From NCBI RefSeq assembly GCF_021134715.1, contig NC_060027.1:6324001-6388000 (forward strand): a DNA stretch of 64,000 nt, read 5' to 3'. The notes beneath the pieces are model-generated. The model was not told the origin of the DNA. It made no database searches and worked only from the letters and a program-made list of their open reading frames with translations. Shown one piece after another: positions 1 through 11,845 of this stretch. Position numbers and translations under genes: made by a program. Position 1 is the stretch's first letter. Each line of letters opens with the position of its first letter. Source of the stretch: Daphnia pulex (Eukaryota > Arthropoda > Branchiopoda > Diplostraca > Daphniidae).

Positions 1-2040
1 GTTAAAATCTTTTTGTTTTAAATGATGTTGCGCTTTTCTATATGCATACCATTTATAGAACCAAATGCACCAGGAAATCCAGAGATATGTTGAAAATTAT
101 CTGTAACTAATTAAAACCTCTTCTGCTGTTGGCCATTTTATAAAATCAAAGGAATTGTTGTTCAATAATCTTGCTAATTTTGTTGACGGATCGCCAAATA
201 GTTGATAAACATCGATCAAATAGCACCGATATTTCGCGATGCGTACATTGATTTGCCAAATACCACAACGTTATCTATTAAATTTCGTTCGTTGGCACTG
301 GTTCTAAACAACCGACCGGAATTTTTTCGTTTCTGGGAACTTTGTGGTTGGTAACCAACGTTTGAAAAGCGAGACATAAGAAAGTGGCTTTGGAAAGTCG
401 GCTTTCATAAACTGTGGTATGATAGTGCGCAAAAACCTGAAGGGAAAATCTAATATTACATTATAATTTTATCTAAATTGACCCCTTAAAGTAAAGAAAT
501 GAATTTTATTAATAATTCATATTCTCCGTCCGGTTTAACGTACCCTGAAACACGGATACAAGATTATTTTGCAGAAAATCGCAATTTTGGTTAATACCCC
601 ATTTTTTAACATATAACATTTTTAAAATCGTATTCGTCGTCTGATTTGAATTCCGGAATCTCAGACAACACCAAATCAAATACAACCCAATACAAGCGCG
701 CAGTTAGCCAAGACCGGCACTATAAGCACACTTTATCTTAGTGATATCATAGAGACGTTGGTCTATTCGATATACGTTCGTCATTTTCGAATTCATTTAC
801 CACATTTACTCAAAGAGGCCAAAATTGGGGGTTTTGGGGGTTTACAGTTTTTGGAAAAGGGTGACCAAGGCATCGCAGCCAGTCCCTGTATAAACCATTT
901 TGTGCGAAATTTTACGGAAAACCCAATGGTGAAATCCTATAGCTAGCATAGTTTTTACGTTATTTAATAAAAACTAAGGTACCCCCCAGAAATTGTAGCT
1001 TTTTTTATAATTTTTGACAACAGTTTTCGGGCAAACCAGACCTTTAAAAAATCTAATTTTTCAGAATGAAAGATTTAGCCCCCCTTTAGAGACATCTCGC
1101 CCCGTTTTTTTTAAACGCTTATTAGCATAGTTTTGTGCAATTGAAAATCTTGAAAGTGTTCTGAAGATTTTCGCCATTGACAGACGACATTTCGCCACGC
1201 CATCTAGCGGCCGATTTTGAAAAAAGCAAGGTAGATCTATTCTTCTGGTCATTCCTTTTTTTTCGAACTCCAACCAACGATAGCTAACCAAGCCCAGCTG
1301 TTTTACATCGATTCCATTCTTTTCTGAACAATCAAAGAAAAAAATTAATGGGCAAAAAAATAGATATCCTGTTCTCACTCAGTGTTAATATGCATTTTAA
1401 ATGTTGTGTTTGTAATGTTACAAAATTAATTAATTAAAAACTCATTCTAATGTGTACATTAATAAGCTATTTAATTTTACCATTTAGCATTACATTTACC
1501 ATTACATAGCTGTTTACCATTATATTTAGCATTGACCATTACCGTCACATTTACAAAAAAGTGGCACAAACGGCTTGCCATACCAAGAAACTTTCGGTGA
1601 TGAAAATGAAATTGCATAACTTATGATATATTGAGGAATAATTGTGTTTAGAATTCTTCCTTTAATCTTTTATTGAAGCCATAACTAAAATTGAAAAAAA
1701 ATAGGACATTTGCACCCAATAAAAATATAAAAAGCACAATCCAGTTCGTCCCAGGTGTTTGCGTGCTTAAACTTTTAGTTTCTCATTGGATTTAATTATC
1801 CAAACTATCACCCCAGCTCCAAGCTTCTAGGTCCAAGCTAAAACCACACACGAAAGCAATAGCAAAGATGCGCTATCGAAAAATTGTCGGTCATTTTCAA
1901 GAAGCGGAGAGGCAGGTGAGATAATTCAACATGATTGACTTATATTTATTAACTATCATCATTTATCTTAGCATCATTCATGTTGTGTGTTGCTTTTAAA
2001 AAGGGGTTCATGATTAGCAATTTTTGAAATAGGTGTAAGC
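1..2040. other. AT-rich stretch without recognisable genes
   Basis: No open frame here has a recognisable protein motif or splice-consistent exon structure. The short frames present are scattered, overlapping and of random composition. One item stands out: an isolated GC-rich palindrome-like motif, CGCCATCTAGCGG, at 1198-1210. I see no terminal repeats or transposase fragments. Confidence 0.5.
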
Positions 2041-2051
2041 AACTAATAACC

Positions 2052-2098
2052 CAGATGGAAGAGTGGTGGATATGAGATTTCGTAGATTCAAATCACCA
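2052..2098 (+). repeat. tRNA-like SINE fragment (weak)
   Basis: The stretch has a degenerate A-box-like segment (GGAAGAGTGGTGG) and, about 20 nt further on, a B-box-like AGATTCAAATC, followed by a T-rich tail. Its layout resembles the better copies at 3774, 10,233 and 48,040. It is too short and diverged to be a working tRNA gene, and it is the weakest member of the set. Confidence 0.3.
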
Positions 2099-2499
2099 GT
2101 CAATTTTAGTTTTTGTTTTTACTTTTTTCTATATTTTTGGATAGAATACAAAGATTCTGTAAAAGATTCGAGTTTTATCACATTTTTTTTACAAAATTCA
2201 AATTTGTTTTCTTCGGCAAGAACTTAGAAAAAAAAACGTGTTTAGACATAGTTCTGGAGAAAATTCGCATGAACTTACATTCATTTTTTCTGAATTAAAA
2301 TGAAAAATTCAAGAAAAAAAAATCAACCAGAATCAAAAGATTTGACTATGGCATATTTTAAAAAAGTTGGAGTTCATGAACAAAAAAGAAAGAAAAAAAA
2401 TTCTCTGAAACAAAACAGCAAATGTCATCGCTGAGATGGGCTCGATGTTGCCACGTTGGAATTGTTTTCACGGGTTTTTAGCGTACACCAGTCGTCGCT

Positions 2500-4845
2500 G
2501 GGCCAAAATTAGTTGCATTCTTTGGCCTCCTTGCATTATGGCGCGCATTGCCCTCCGAAGGCTACTTGCTTGACGTAGCCAATGTCGCCATCGGGGAACC
2601 GTTTTTTACACCGTCGTTGGCCACATGCTAAGCAGAGTTTTCCGCTGTCTTCCACTTCTTTCCACGTGTAAAGGGTTCATTCAAGAAATGGAGTCTGTTT
2701 TCGAGAGCTCAGGGTAATGACTAGAAGATGATGATCCCCTGATGGAAGACGCCTCGGTCGATGCGGACGTCAATCACTGCGTGCACTTATCCATCGGGGT
2801 CCAGAAAAAAACGCGGATGAACCGTCCAAGATTCCACTGTCTGCGTTTTTAATTTTTGTCCACTTATAATACGAGGTCTCCTACGGCAAAGTTAGTTGGA
2901 GGTATCTTCAGTTTTTGTCACCCTGCCATCGATTGAAGGTAAGTTCCTTTTCATTGATCCCCAAAAAGATTCAGTGTTCTTTGTAGATATCGAAAATGCT
3001 CTCTCGGCAGATCGTCATCGAAGCTGCCAACTGTTGGTGTAGCGGTATTAGGGCCGATTTAAGATCAGCTTGAGTTAGAGTCTTAAGTCTTCCGGATCCT
3101 CGCTGAAGGTCACCAACGGCAGCCCATTAAGCAGTCTGCTATCTCATATATTAAAGTCCAAAGGGTCTCCTCTATCGGATGACGAGGGCCTTTCTTTTTC
3201 TTGTCCAATACCACGTAGAGGGCACGTTTGGTGCTAAGATGAGAGCTTCGTGTGCTCGCTAAAACGCGGTGTCCTGAGCAGCTGAAATGTCCATTCCCTG
3301 TGATTATGAATATACTTGACGGTCCACCATCATCTGCTCTTCTGGCTTCTCACAATCACGCCGACACTTTTCACATTCCCACCGGATCGTCTTTACCAGC
3401 TGCCGGCCGCGTGGAATCCAGAACCCTACTAACACGGCCCATCCTCTTTATGTAAGATGTAGATAAATATGGGATGGATAGATCCAGGTCGCAATTGTGG
3501 GGCTGTAGTATAGCGTAGGTATAAATTTATTCGGATCTAGGATGGGATCAAATAAAGAATATTCATCGTAGATCCACCAGCGTATATTCATTAACATACT
3601 GATTGTACATCAAAGTAATATACTCGTGGGTATGATTTTGTTGTGATACCATTTGGTACATACACAGAATGTGCATCACAGTATAACCATATTAGGTACA
3701 CAGTGGACGAAAAAGCTAAAAAATATCTCAATTTCCATTACTCCCAAACGTTTGTTCCTGAATTGTACGAACAGTTGGTCAAATGGTTAGAGAGGTGAGC
3801 TACGGAATTGAAGGTCAGTAGTTCAAGTCTCGGGGTAGACTTTTATCTTTTAATTTCTGACAGAAATCATATCCAAAGATGGATGTTATTTAAGGATACT
3901 GTGTATACACAAACCGGTATATTCAAGGGACATACAAATGGTACGTGCGGGGAAGGGGAAATAAGGATAAACATGAAGCATTCCATGGATATGCTGTTTG
4001 TATCTCCCTTATCCTTGGGAGTACGCTTCAGTCATATCCATGGAACATCGCTGTGTTAGTAGGGAAGTGCTGCTGAATGAAATTAAGCTGGTAATCCACC
4101 CCAACGTGTTTAAACACCCGATTGAACATACGCACAATCTTAATTGTAAACTGGTGGGATGTCGAAAGAACGTGAGAGTGCAGTGGCTCATAAGGGAGCT
4201 TCACCCGTACGATTCTGCCAAAGAATTGAAGGAATCCATTTCCCCCGATGACTGGAGTGACAGCAACGGTGAATCTCGTCGGAGACACTTTCCCGCACTT
4301 TCCTCTCCGGAGCTTCTTGATCTCTTCGGCGTAGCTTTCTTCCTGGATTCTTCTATTTAGCTCCAAATAAGTCTTTTCTAGCCCGGGGAGTACAGGCAGA
4401 TCGTTCTCGTCGATGTTGAAGCCGTCTTAGTCCAACGTGGGTGTGTCGATACGGATCTGACAGACTCGGATGGACCGGGTTTCTTCCATGACAGTCATCC
4501 ACGGTAGATCTGGCAGCCCCTACTCTGTGGGCTGCCGGGGAAGTCTGTTCCGTCCTAGCACAGGACTGACAACACCTCCTCTTCAATTGTGGACCACGTC
4601 GCCTCGTCGACAGGGTTTAGTCGGCCTGGGATGAAACGCCACTCTACTTGTTCGGTGAAGGGTTGGATTTCTCCCACCCGGTGACCCACAAGCATTTGAT
4701 AAATTGATGCAATCGCGCAAATCCAGTTCCTCACGGTACTGCTGCCCGTCCAGAAGAAGCAAGGATTGATCTTCCGAGTCATCATACCTCCCACCCTTCT
4801 GGCCAGTCTAACCGCTTGTAGCGTGGCGGTGAGAAAATAAAAGAA
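2500..4845 (-). mobile_element. BEL/Pao LTR retrotransposon relic (RNase H and integrase part of pol)
   Basis: Read on the minus strand, three stretches match the BEL/Pao pol order. About 4845-4555 encodes the RNase H region (ATLQAVRLARRV, then FFWTGSSTVRNWI, then EWRFIPGRLNPVDEATWS). About 4450-4028 encodes the integrase N-terminal part (KLPYEPLHSHVLSTSHQFT, then HVGVDYQLNFIQQHF). About 3200-3000 encodes a degraded integrase C-terminal part (ETLWTLIYEIADCLMG, then PLVTFSEDPEDLRLLTQADL). The frame shifts at least twice and contains stops, so it is dead. The reverse transcriptase and gag parts are not visible upstream, and I could not identify LTRs. Plus-strand frames in this region are shadows. 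The family assignment rests on motif order; the outer limits are approximate. Confidence 0.8.
3774..3838 (+). repeat. tRNA-derived SINE-like head
   Basis: This has an A-box-like TGGTTAGAGAGGTGAG and a good B-box, AGTTCAAGTCTCGG, spaced as in a tRNA gene. It aligns with 10,233-10,300, sharing GGTTAG-GAG-TGAG-TAC followed by GAATTGAAGGT and TCAAGTC. No acceptor stem closes, so it is not a working tRNA. A tRNA-derived SINE head is the best explanation. Confidence 0.5.
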
Positions 4846-5011
4846 TATACATGCACTAAGATACTAACATGACATTTTCGAGGAAAATCTCTTCTTCCAT
4901 AGATCTGGGCTTCCACAATTCAGAAAGAAAATGCAAGAGACAAGATGGGGAGGATTTGACTTAAATGGGACTTTGTGTTTTATGGACTTACCTGAAAATC
5001 TTACCTGACAA

Positions 5012-5372
5012 TAGGGTTGGTGCATGAAAAAGGTATTCGTTTGAAAACAATACCATTAGAATCAGTTTTTACGCGGATTCTCATGGTATTTTTTTATATT
5101 TTTAAAATAATAATTTCGCCCCGTAATCTCACTTCAAAGTTGAGATTAGCTCCCCCATTTTAAAACGGACTCCACGCCATTTTTGGTGGGCGGTCCTTAA
5201 AATCTGATGAATTTTGCCCATTTTCACCTCTTTTCACTCTTTTTCGAGCTGCCTATACCCTTTTTTTTGCCCTTAGGGCCGAAAGGCGAAAGACGAAAAG
5301 GGTGAAAAGGGGGGAAATTCATCAGATTTTAAGGACCACGCACCAAAAATGGCGTGGGGTCCGTTTTAAAAT
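5012..5372. repeat. Dispersed hairpin repeat, copy 1
   Basis: The segment matches 23,781-24,080 at high identity, beginning CAATAGGGT and continuing through ATTCTCATGGTATTTTTT and CACGCCATTTTTGG. Within this copy, about 60 bp at 5159-5225 (TTTTAAAACGGACTCCACGC onward) recurs inverted at 5312-5372, so the 3' part can fold into a long stem around a loop with CTTTT/AAAAGG pairs. It encodes nothing. It is probably a foldback-type MITE or the end of a larger element. Confidence 0.75.
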
Positions 5373-5379
5373 AAATTGT

Positions 5380-8300
5380 AAATTCAATCATTTTATTTAA
5401 ATCATGAATTATCTAAGCGTTATACGGCGAAGTAACTATATTTGAAAAAAATGAGAATCAACGTGACATTTTTTCTAATAAGTGAATAAAGATGTTTGCC
5501 GAAACATGTGTTATTTGACCAAGTTACCCATTCGCTTGTTCGAGAGAAACAACTTTTTGTTCTTCAAATAACTTAAAATAAAGTCAATGGACATTAACTC
5601 CAATATAAAGGCACTTATTGTATGGACTGGATTTCCTTGATCTAGGTAGGGGCATCCCCCTGTGGGGATCTGGAAATTTCTTTTTCCAATCTTAATTTTG
5701 ACAATCAGCTTCGCCTTCTCCTCCCTATCCTTCAATATAAATAAATCTTCAATCTATAAATCAAAATTGGATTTAAAATGATTAGCAGCTTAGACAATGA
5801 CATTATGAATAGGATATTTAAAAAAGGATTTTCAAGACGCCAATATGATTGTAAATAATTACCTTATCCCTCGTGGAAAAATTTTCATTTAGTGAAGAAT
5901 CGGTGTCTGTTTGAATAAGGCTGGAAGGCTTATCGCTTATCCCTACCATTTGGTAAGTCCGCCGAGTTTGAAGCTTCAATAACTGAAGGGGATTGTTTAT
6001 GTCTTTCTGAAAGAACAAAAAATTTGCTACATTTGAATATTTATTATCAATTTTTGCGTGTATCTTTTGGGCACTCTGCCTTAATAATTGTATCATTAAG
6101 GTTTCCGATTGCTCGATACTATCTCCATCAGTCAACTCTTGAAAATCAGAAAGTCCCTTTGAAGTACTAAGACCGTAAAAGAGTCTGTACAAGAGAGAGA
6201 GATAGAAGCAGGAAGAGTAATGCGGAGACGCAGTACTTGCACAGTCAGAAAGATTGTTTTAATCGAAGGTAGGAAATTCATTCATATTTTGGGTAAATTG
6301 AAAGTCTGTAGGTTATACGAGGACTACATGAACTTGTAATTTTTGAAAAAATACCTGCCCATGAAATAGAAATGAGTTATTCAAAGGTATTTTGTAACTT
6401 TGAATAGTAAACCAAAAGAGAATTATTAAAAATGGACAAAATCACTATAAAAAAACAATTTCAGTAAGCCGCTGTAAATCTCGAATGGAAATTACCAACA
6501 CAAATATTTGCTTAGATTTATTAAAAGTGGACAAAATCTCTTAAGAAATTGTTCAGTAAGCCGATTTAAATCTCATATAGAAAATCATCAAACGTATTTC
6601 TAGATAGTTTCTTGTTTTCCCAACAAATCTGGTAGAAAATTTGATTTGTCTCCCCTATGCTGAAAAAAATCAAAATATTAATGAAGAAAACAAGAAAAGA
6701 ACACTAGAGGTATCGTCACAAAGAAAAAATTACCAAATATTTAGATGCTAACACGAATACAAGCGATGCAATCGTAGAGTTACATTAAAAAAAGGAAAAC
6801 TGAGGTCCCATTGAAGACTTCGACTGTTAAACGAACTTAAAAATGTTTTCTGAATATGATGACTCATATACTGGTTTATCAGAAACTGTCTCAAAGAAAA
6901 TTAAAAACCCTGTAATTCATATTTTTTTTCATTTTCAATTGATAAATGAATGTGATTTCATTTTGTTTTTGTTTTCTGTCATAATATATTGTGTGTAATA
7001 ATGTGAAAGAGTAGGGGAAAAAACAGAAATAGATTTTCATTGAAGATAAAAGAAAATCTTCTAAAAATAAATCTAAGTAAAAATAAAGGACTTAAAGGAA
7101 GTTGTGGTTAAAGTATAATGTAATTGATGGAAAAGTATAATGGGCATCACAAGTGGTCGGTAGCTGGTGTATGTCGTGACTTCACTTGAACGTAATTAGT
7201 TGGACGTCGACAGACAATGCATTTTATGTACTTTATGGTACCGTTAAGTATGTTTGGTCAGTGTCAGGTGTGAACTGGCTGTCAAATGTTAAACTGAGGA
7301 AACTCCAATTAATATATTGTTTACGCCAAAAATATGACGTTCTTTCATGCAATTATTTTACTTCGCTACACATCAAATAACTTCTAAATTACGATAGGCA
7401 TTTGAATATTTTTAATACATCCAGCTTTAGTTTGACATATTCGATAGCACTTAAGCCATCTGTATAGGCCAAGTACTGTGTGGAATAATGCAACTTCCCT
7501 ATACGCCGAGGGAACAGAATCCGCGTACGACGAAAATTAAGGAGACTTTCCGAGGAACCGTTACTATCATATACGCTGAGGGTAAAGACCTGGCGTACGA
7601 TGGCAATTAATTAGACGGTCCAAAGAAACTAGTTCCATTCGAGGATACTCAAAGTCAGCCTGGAGGAAATCGGGTCAAATGGTACGGAGGAGACATCGGA
7701 GGTGGTAAACTAACATCAAGTGACCCCTGAAGAAGAAGACAGACGCCGAGAGCGAAAAAATGAGCTGGACATTTGACGGACTTTTTGGATAATTTTTTTG
7801 TAATTCAGATCTTCTATTATTTTTGCGTTCTACCAAACATAAGGACGAACACTTAAGGAAATTTTTTTATCATACCTCCTTACGATGGTTTGTATCGTTA
7901 ACATGGACACAAATGTTTTTTCTTCATAATATAAGATCCAAGTACATTTTTTTACAGTTGTTACGTCTGTTTGTATGTTCAATACACTATTTTCCCTCGT
8001 CTTATGTTACGTAGTAGAAAGTTACCAATATAGTTTTATTAATAGTTTTATTTTACAAATGTTTAATAGTTAATAATATTACGTATGATTTTTTAATAGT
8101 TTGTTTCTCTCAGTGCATGTTTCGTATAACTTAAAATTATTAGATATTCCCTCATACAGAAATTGAAAATCTAAATATTTTTTGGTTTACCGGCCGCTTC
8201 CTAGCTCTGGTGATAAGACAAGTAGATAAGTAATTTAAGATAAGTAACAGTAATTAAGTATAAAGAAGTTATAAAATCTGACGCTATTGACTGCTTTTCA

Positions 8301-8950
8301 AAGTTCTATTGAATGACAATATTTTTATTCTTCTTTTCGAGGTAAAGTGCTTAGCGAACATTGTTAGAGCAGTTAAAACGTTTGCAGATTTCCCCTAAAT
8401 TTTAATCCTTACGTTAATCACTAAATGCTGAAATATACTTGCTTGTTTCAGATGAAAAGCAATATGAGAGCCTCGCTGGGTGATAAAATTTCCTGGAAAT
8501 AGAAATAAAAAATTAAATAATGTTTCTACCCGTGTAGGTAGGTTGCCAGATGTGTGCCATACAGAAAATTTTACGATGGTATTTTTTGGCAATTATTATA
8601 GTAAAATATTCCACCGTTTAAAAGCTTCCACCTCCCATATTTGTGCCAATGATTCGTATTAGGATAAAATTGCGATTGTAGATAATTTGATGTGTCATTT
8701 AAAAAAGGGAGTTTTAAATCACAATAAAAAAATAAATTTTCGTTATTCTGCACTTTACAATTATTATTTTTTAAAAATTCGAAAAAGTCGGTGGTTTTGG
8801 TCAAGTGAGATGTTCTTTAAGGAGAGCGGGTTGTGTTTTTGTGGAAAAAAATCGACAAAGGTGAGGGGTGGTCCAAAAAAGCAAAATAAACACGCGACTT
8901 ACTTTATGATTGGCCCCAAACTTAAGCTAACTAACTTAGCCTAAGATACC
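5380..8950. other. AT-rich spacer with small tandem duplications, no gene recognised
   Basis: No frame carries a recognisable domain. Two diverged tandem duplications are visible. One is at 6422-6488 and 6519-6577, sharing TTATTAAAA-TGGACAAAATC and CAGTAAGCCG. The other is at 7498-7560 and 7568-7630, sharing TATACGC-GAGGG and GCGTACGA. The rest is AT-rich filler with poly-A and poly-T runs. Confidence 0.5.
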
Positions 8951-8951
8951 T

Positions 8952-9300
8952 CAATCTGGCGCAGGGTGTTGATAGCTATGAGGAGCAATATGGTTCTTTA
9001 TTTTCCTCCAGCAATCGTGATTAGCTGGGCCGGACAACCAGCTGACGGTTAATCGAACCGGGCAAACAGGACAGCTGCAACGGAAAACCAGCTAACGGAA
9101 AACAACTGACGGACTAATAAGTCAAAGAGACATATGGTAATGGAACGGAGGACCAGCATACGGAGCATAGTAGAAGGATTACCTTTTCGACATTGCCTAC
9201 ATCGATACTCATCATCTGGCGCAAGGTGTTGAGAGCTTTTGAGGAGGCAAAATGTTTTACTCCTTATTCTCCAACAATCGTCGTGGCCGACCCAGCTGAA
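8952..9300. repeat. Local direct repeat, about 87 bp, two copies
   Basis: Copy one (8952-9037) and copy two (9212-9300) share the order ATCTGGCGCA-GGTGTTGA-AGCT, then GAGGAG, then TTTATT/CCTTATT, then CTCC-CAATCGT. They lie 260 bp apart with AGCTGACGG-type short repeats between them. The second copy directly abuts the terminal inverted repeat of the element at 9291. This looks like a local duplication near an insertion site, not coding sequence. Confidence 0.65.
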
Positions 9301-10466
9301 AAAGAACTGCAGTATTTTTCCGAAAACTGCAGTATTTTGCAAAAAAATGTAGTTATACTACATTTTACTTTAGTTTTCCATTACTATATTTATTTTACTG
9401 TAGTTTATCCTTGTAAAACTGTAGTTTTACCAAGTCTGTTTTCCCAAAATTAAAACAACTGCAGTTTTTTTTAATAAACTGTAGTATAAATTTTAAAAAC
9501 TGCAGTTCAGCAAAATTTACTCCAGTTTTTATTACTATGTATAGGTAATACTGCAGTTTTAAAAGTTGTTTGATTTATAAAAATAGTTAAACAAATATGA
9601 AATTGTACGTGAACAATACATTTAATAGGAATTGTTCACAAACAAATATGACTTGGCAGTTATAAAATTAACAGTGAAAAAAATTATTAAATATTATACA
9701 GCAGGAACGCATTTAATTCATTTCAAATCTACAATTATTTGGGACAAATGACTAACTCTTTTAAAATAACCCGTTCCCGAAATGAATCTGGGACAATAAT
9801 CTTCATAAAATTAACGAGATTAATTGTTCTTGACTTGACAAGTTTAGTTTTTCTCTATATGCAGCAGCGGTACAGAATTATTTAAAGTCTATTTAATAGT
9901 TTATAGTATATCCATTAACCACTTTAGGCCTATTTAGTCAAAAGTAGATCAATTTTCATTTGCACTTAGCCATACATCACATTTTCCAACTTGAAATATT
10001 TTTATGCATCTTGCTTATAATTTTACCAATTTCTTAAAACGTAAGTAGTCTAACGTATAATGTTAAGTCTAAGTACTATAATTGTATTTGTGATTGTTTT
10101 CGACAAACACGCCCGCTACCTTCTTCCTCCTGTTTTCTAAACTAACAAAGACTAGAAAACTTTCCAAGTCCATAGGTTGAAAACAAAAATCATAAAGTAT
10201 TGCATAAATGTCTATCATTTCAATAAGTCAATTGGTCTAGTGGTTAGCGAGATGAGTTACCATTCCAAGAATTGAAGGTTCTATACTGGCTCAAGTCGAA
10301 TCTTTCTTTCGAAGTTTTTTAAAAGTATAGTAATAAAACTGCATTTTTTATTGAAGAAAAACTACAGTTATTTGAACTAAAAAAACTATAGTTTTGCGGC
10401 CAAATTACTCTAGTAATGGAAACTATAGTTAAACTACAGTTAAACTGAAGTTCTTTTTTAGCTGGG
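9291..10466. mobile_element. Non-autonomous element with 23-bp terminal inverted repeats and subterminal AACTGCAG repeats
   Basis: The left end (9291-9313, starting CCCAGCTGAAAAAGAACTGC) is an inverted match, with two mismatches, to the right end (10,444-10,466). Just inside each end lie many copies of a palindromic motif, AACTGCAGTT or AACTACAGTT/AACTATAGTTTT, in both orientations (about 9306-9560 and 10,330-10,450). Such arrays are typical of transposase-binding subterminal repeats in hAT-like and Kolobok-like MITEs. The interior has no coding capacity. A clear target duplication is not visible, so the superfamily stays open. Confidence 0.75.
10233..10300 (+). repeat. tRNA-derived SINE-like sequence inside the 9291-10466 element
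   Basis: The start ATTGGTCTAGTGGTTAGCGA gives an A-box of the RRYNNARY-GG class. The later GAATTGAAGGTTC and CTCAAGTCGAATC sit where the T-arm would be. It is the same family as 3774-3838. It lies inside the inverted-repeat element, so either it inserted there or it belongs to the element. Confidence 0.5.
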
Positions 10467-10469
10467 GAA

Positions 10470-11820
10470 TGAATTTCGGGTATTGCAATTGGGTCCTTTT
10501 TCTCAGACACAGACCTAGTTTTTGTGCAGGTTAACTTTTAAATAACCCATTACTGCCTAAATTGCAACACATTTTTTAATTTGGAACTTCTTACAGGCTA
10601 CACGCTACGGTGGTCTCTGGAGATAAAATTGAATTCGGTTTATTTGGCTTTATTTTTAAACAATAAGTTCCCGTACCGACAACTGTTGACCAAAGGAGAA
10701 ATATCCCAGATACATTTTTCTCCCGTACCAGCTAGATTCCTTGATTTTTAATCTATAATTCTTTTTTCATACTTTTCCCCACTACACTCAAAGGATTATT
10801 CACTCCCATTGCTATTAGTTTATCATTTCAATTAATTCAAGACAAATTTAGGAAGTTACAAATTAAATGATTTTTTTTTGTTTATTATTAGATGATTTGA
10901 TTTTTAGGTGTATTATTATCATATTTTGTATTCATTGTATTTGTTATCAACGATTTTCAAGTATGAAATTGTTTTTGTTATTCACTAAGTTCTTCAAAAT
11001 CCTTGGAATGTTAATTTTTATTCAACACGTCACCATTCTGTCCAGCCTTTCAAAAGCCCAATTTTTAACTTTTTTGTATCCCTAACGGAATTTTTTTATC
11101 CCACCACTTCAGCACAGGCGAATTTAAGAGAAAGTCATGACTCTGATTGTGTGAATTCGGTGGAATTAATGTGCAGACAATGTGGGATTGAGAGGCAGCA
11201 ATCGTCGGTATCGAGAAAATTTTTAAAGAATCTCTCAGAATGATATAAAAATTTCTAAAGGATTGATAAAACATCGTACGTGTTTATTTTCCCAGATCTG
11301 CATTTTGTTGGTGTAAGCACAGACTAAGAGGGTAAATACGAACTGGCATAGGGCTAAGAGGAATGGCCAATGACATGCACGTCCAGTGCCGTATGGTGGC
11401 GCGTCGATCAGTTGATCTGATTAGAATTGCTGTTCTTCTCGTCTCCCTACTGACGATGAGTCTTCACACACCGTAAGTTTCAAATTAAACCAATTTACAT
11501 TTAAATTTTGTATTGATATGTAAATTTATCTTAGATATTCCCCATATTGTGTTATTTATTTCATATTTTTATTCTTCTCTACACATGAACTATAAAATAC
11601 TTTAGGAGCCCCCTTTTTCCCATTTTCAGGCCTATTTCTATAAATCTTTCACCACTGCATTGTTTATTTTTGGTTATGTTCATAATATTTGCAGATATTT
11701 CACTAGGCGCTAATTTCAATTTCCATTGTTAATGTCCAAATATTGTTTTTTTGGGTTCGTGACAACAACAACTGTTTTAATTACGGTGTGTTTATGAAGT
11801 AAATATATACATACAAAAAA
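10470..11820. other. No gene recognised
   Basis: This is AT-rich sequence with only short frames of random composition on both strands. The frame at 10,867-11,085 is phenylalanine- and isoleucine-rich, as expected of translated AT-rich filler. No terminal repeats or protein motifs were seen. Confidence 0.45.
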
Positions 11821-11845
11821 CAACTTTCTAATTTGATAACTTTTT

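Noticed and set aside
3998..4360. 120-aa plus-strand frame
   Set aside because: It is the shadow of the BEL/Pao integrase frame on the minus strand, which carries the recognisable motifs.
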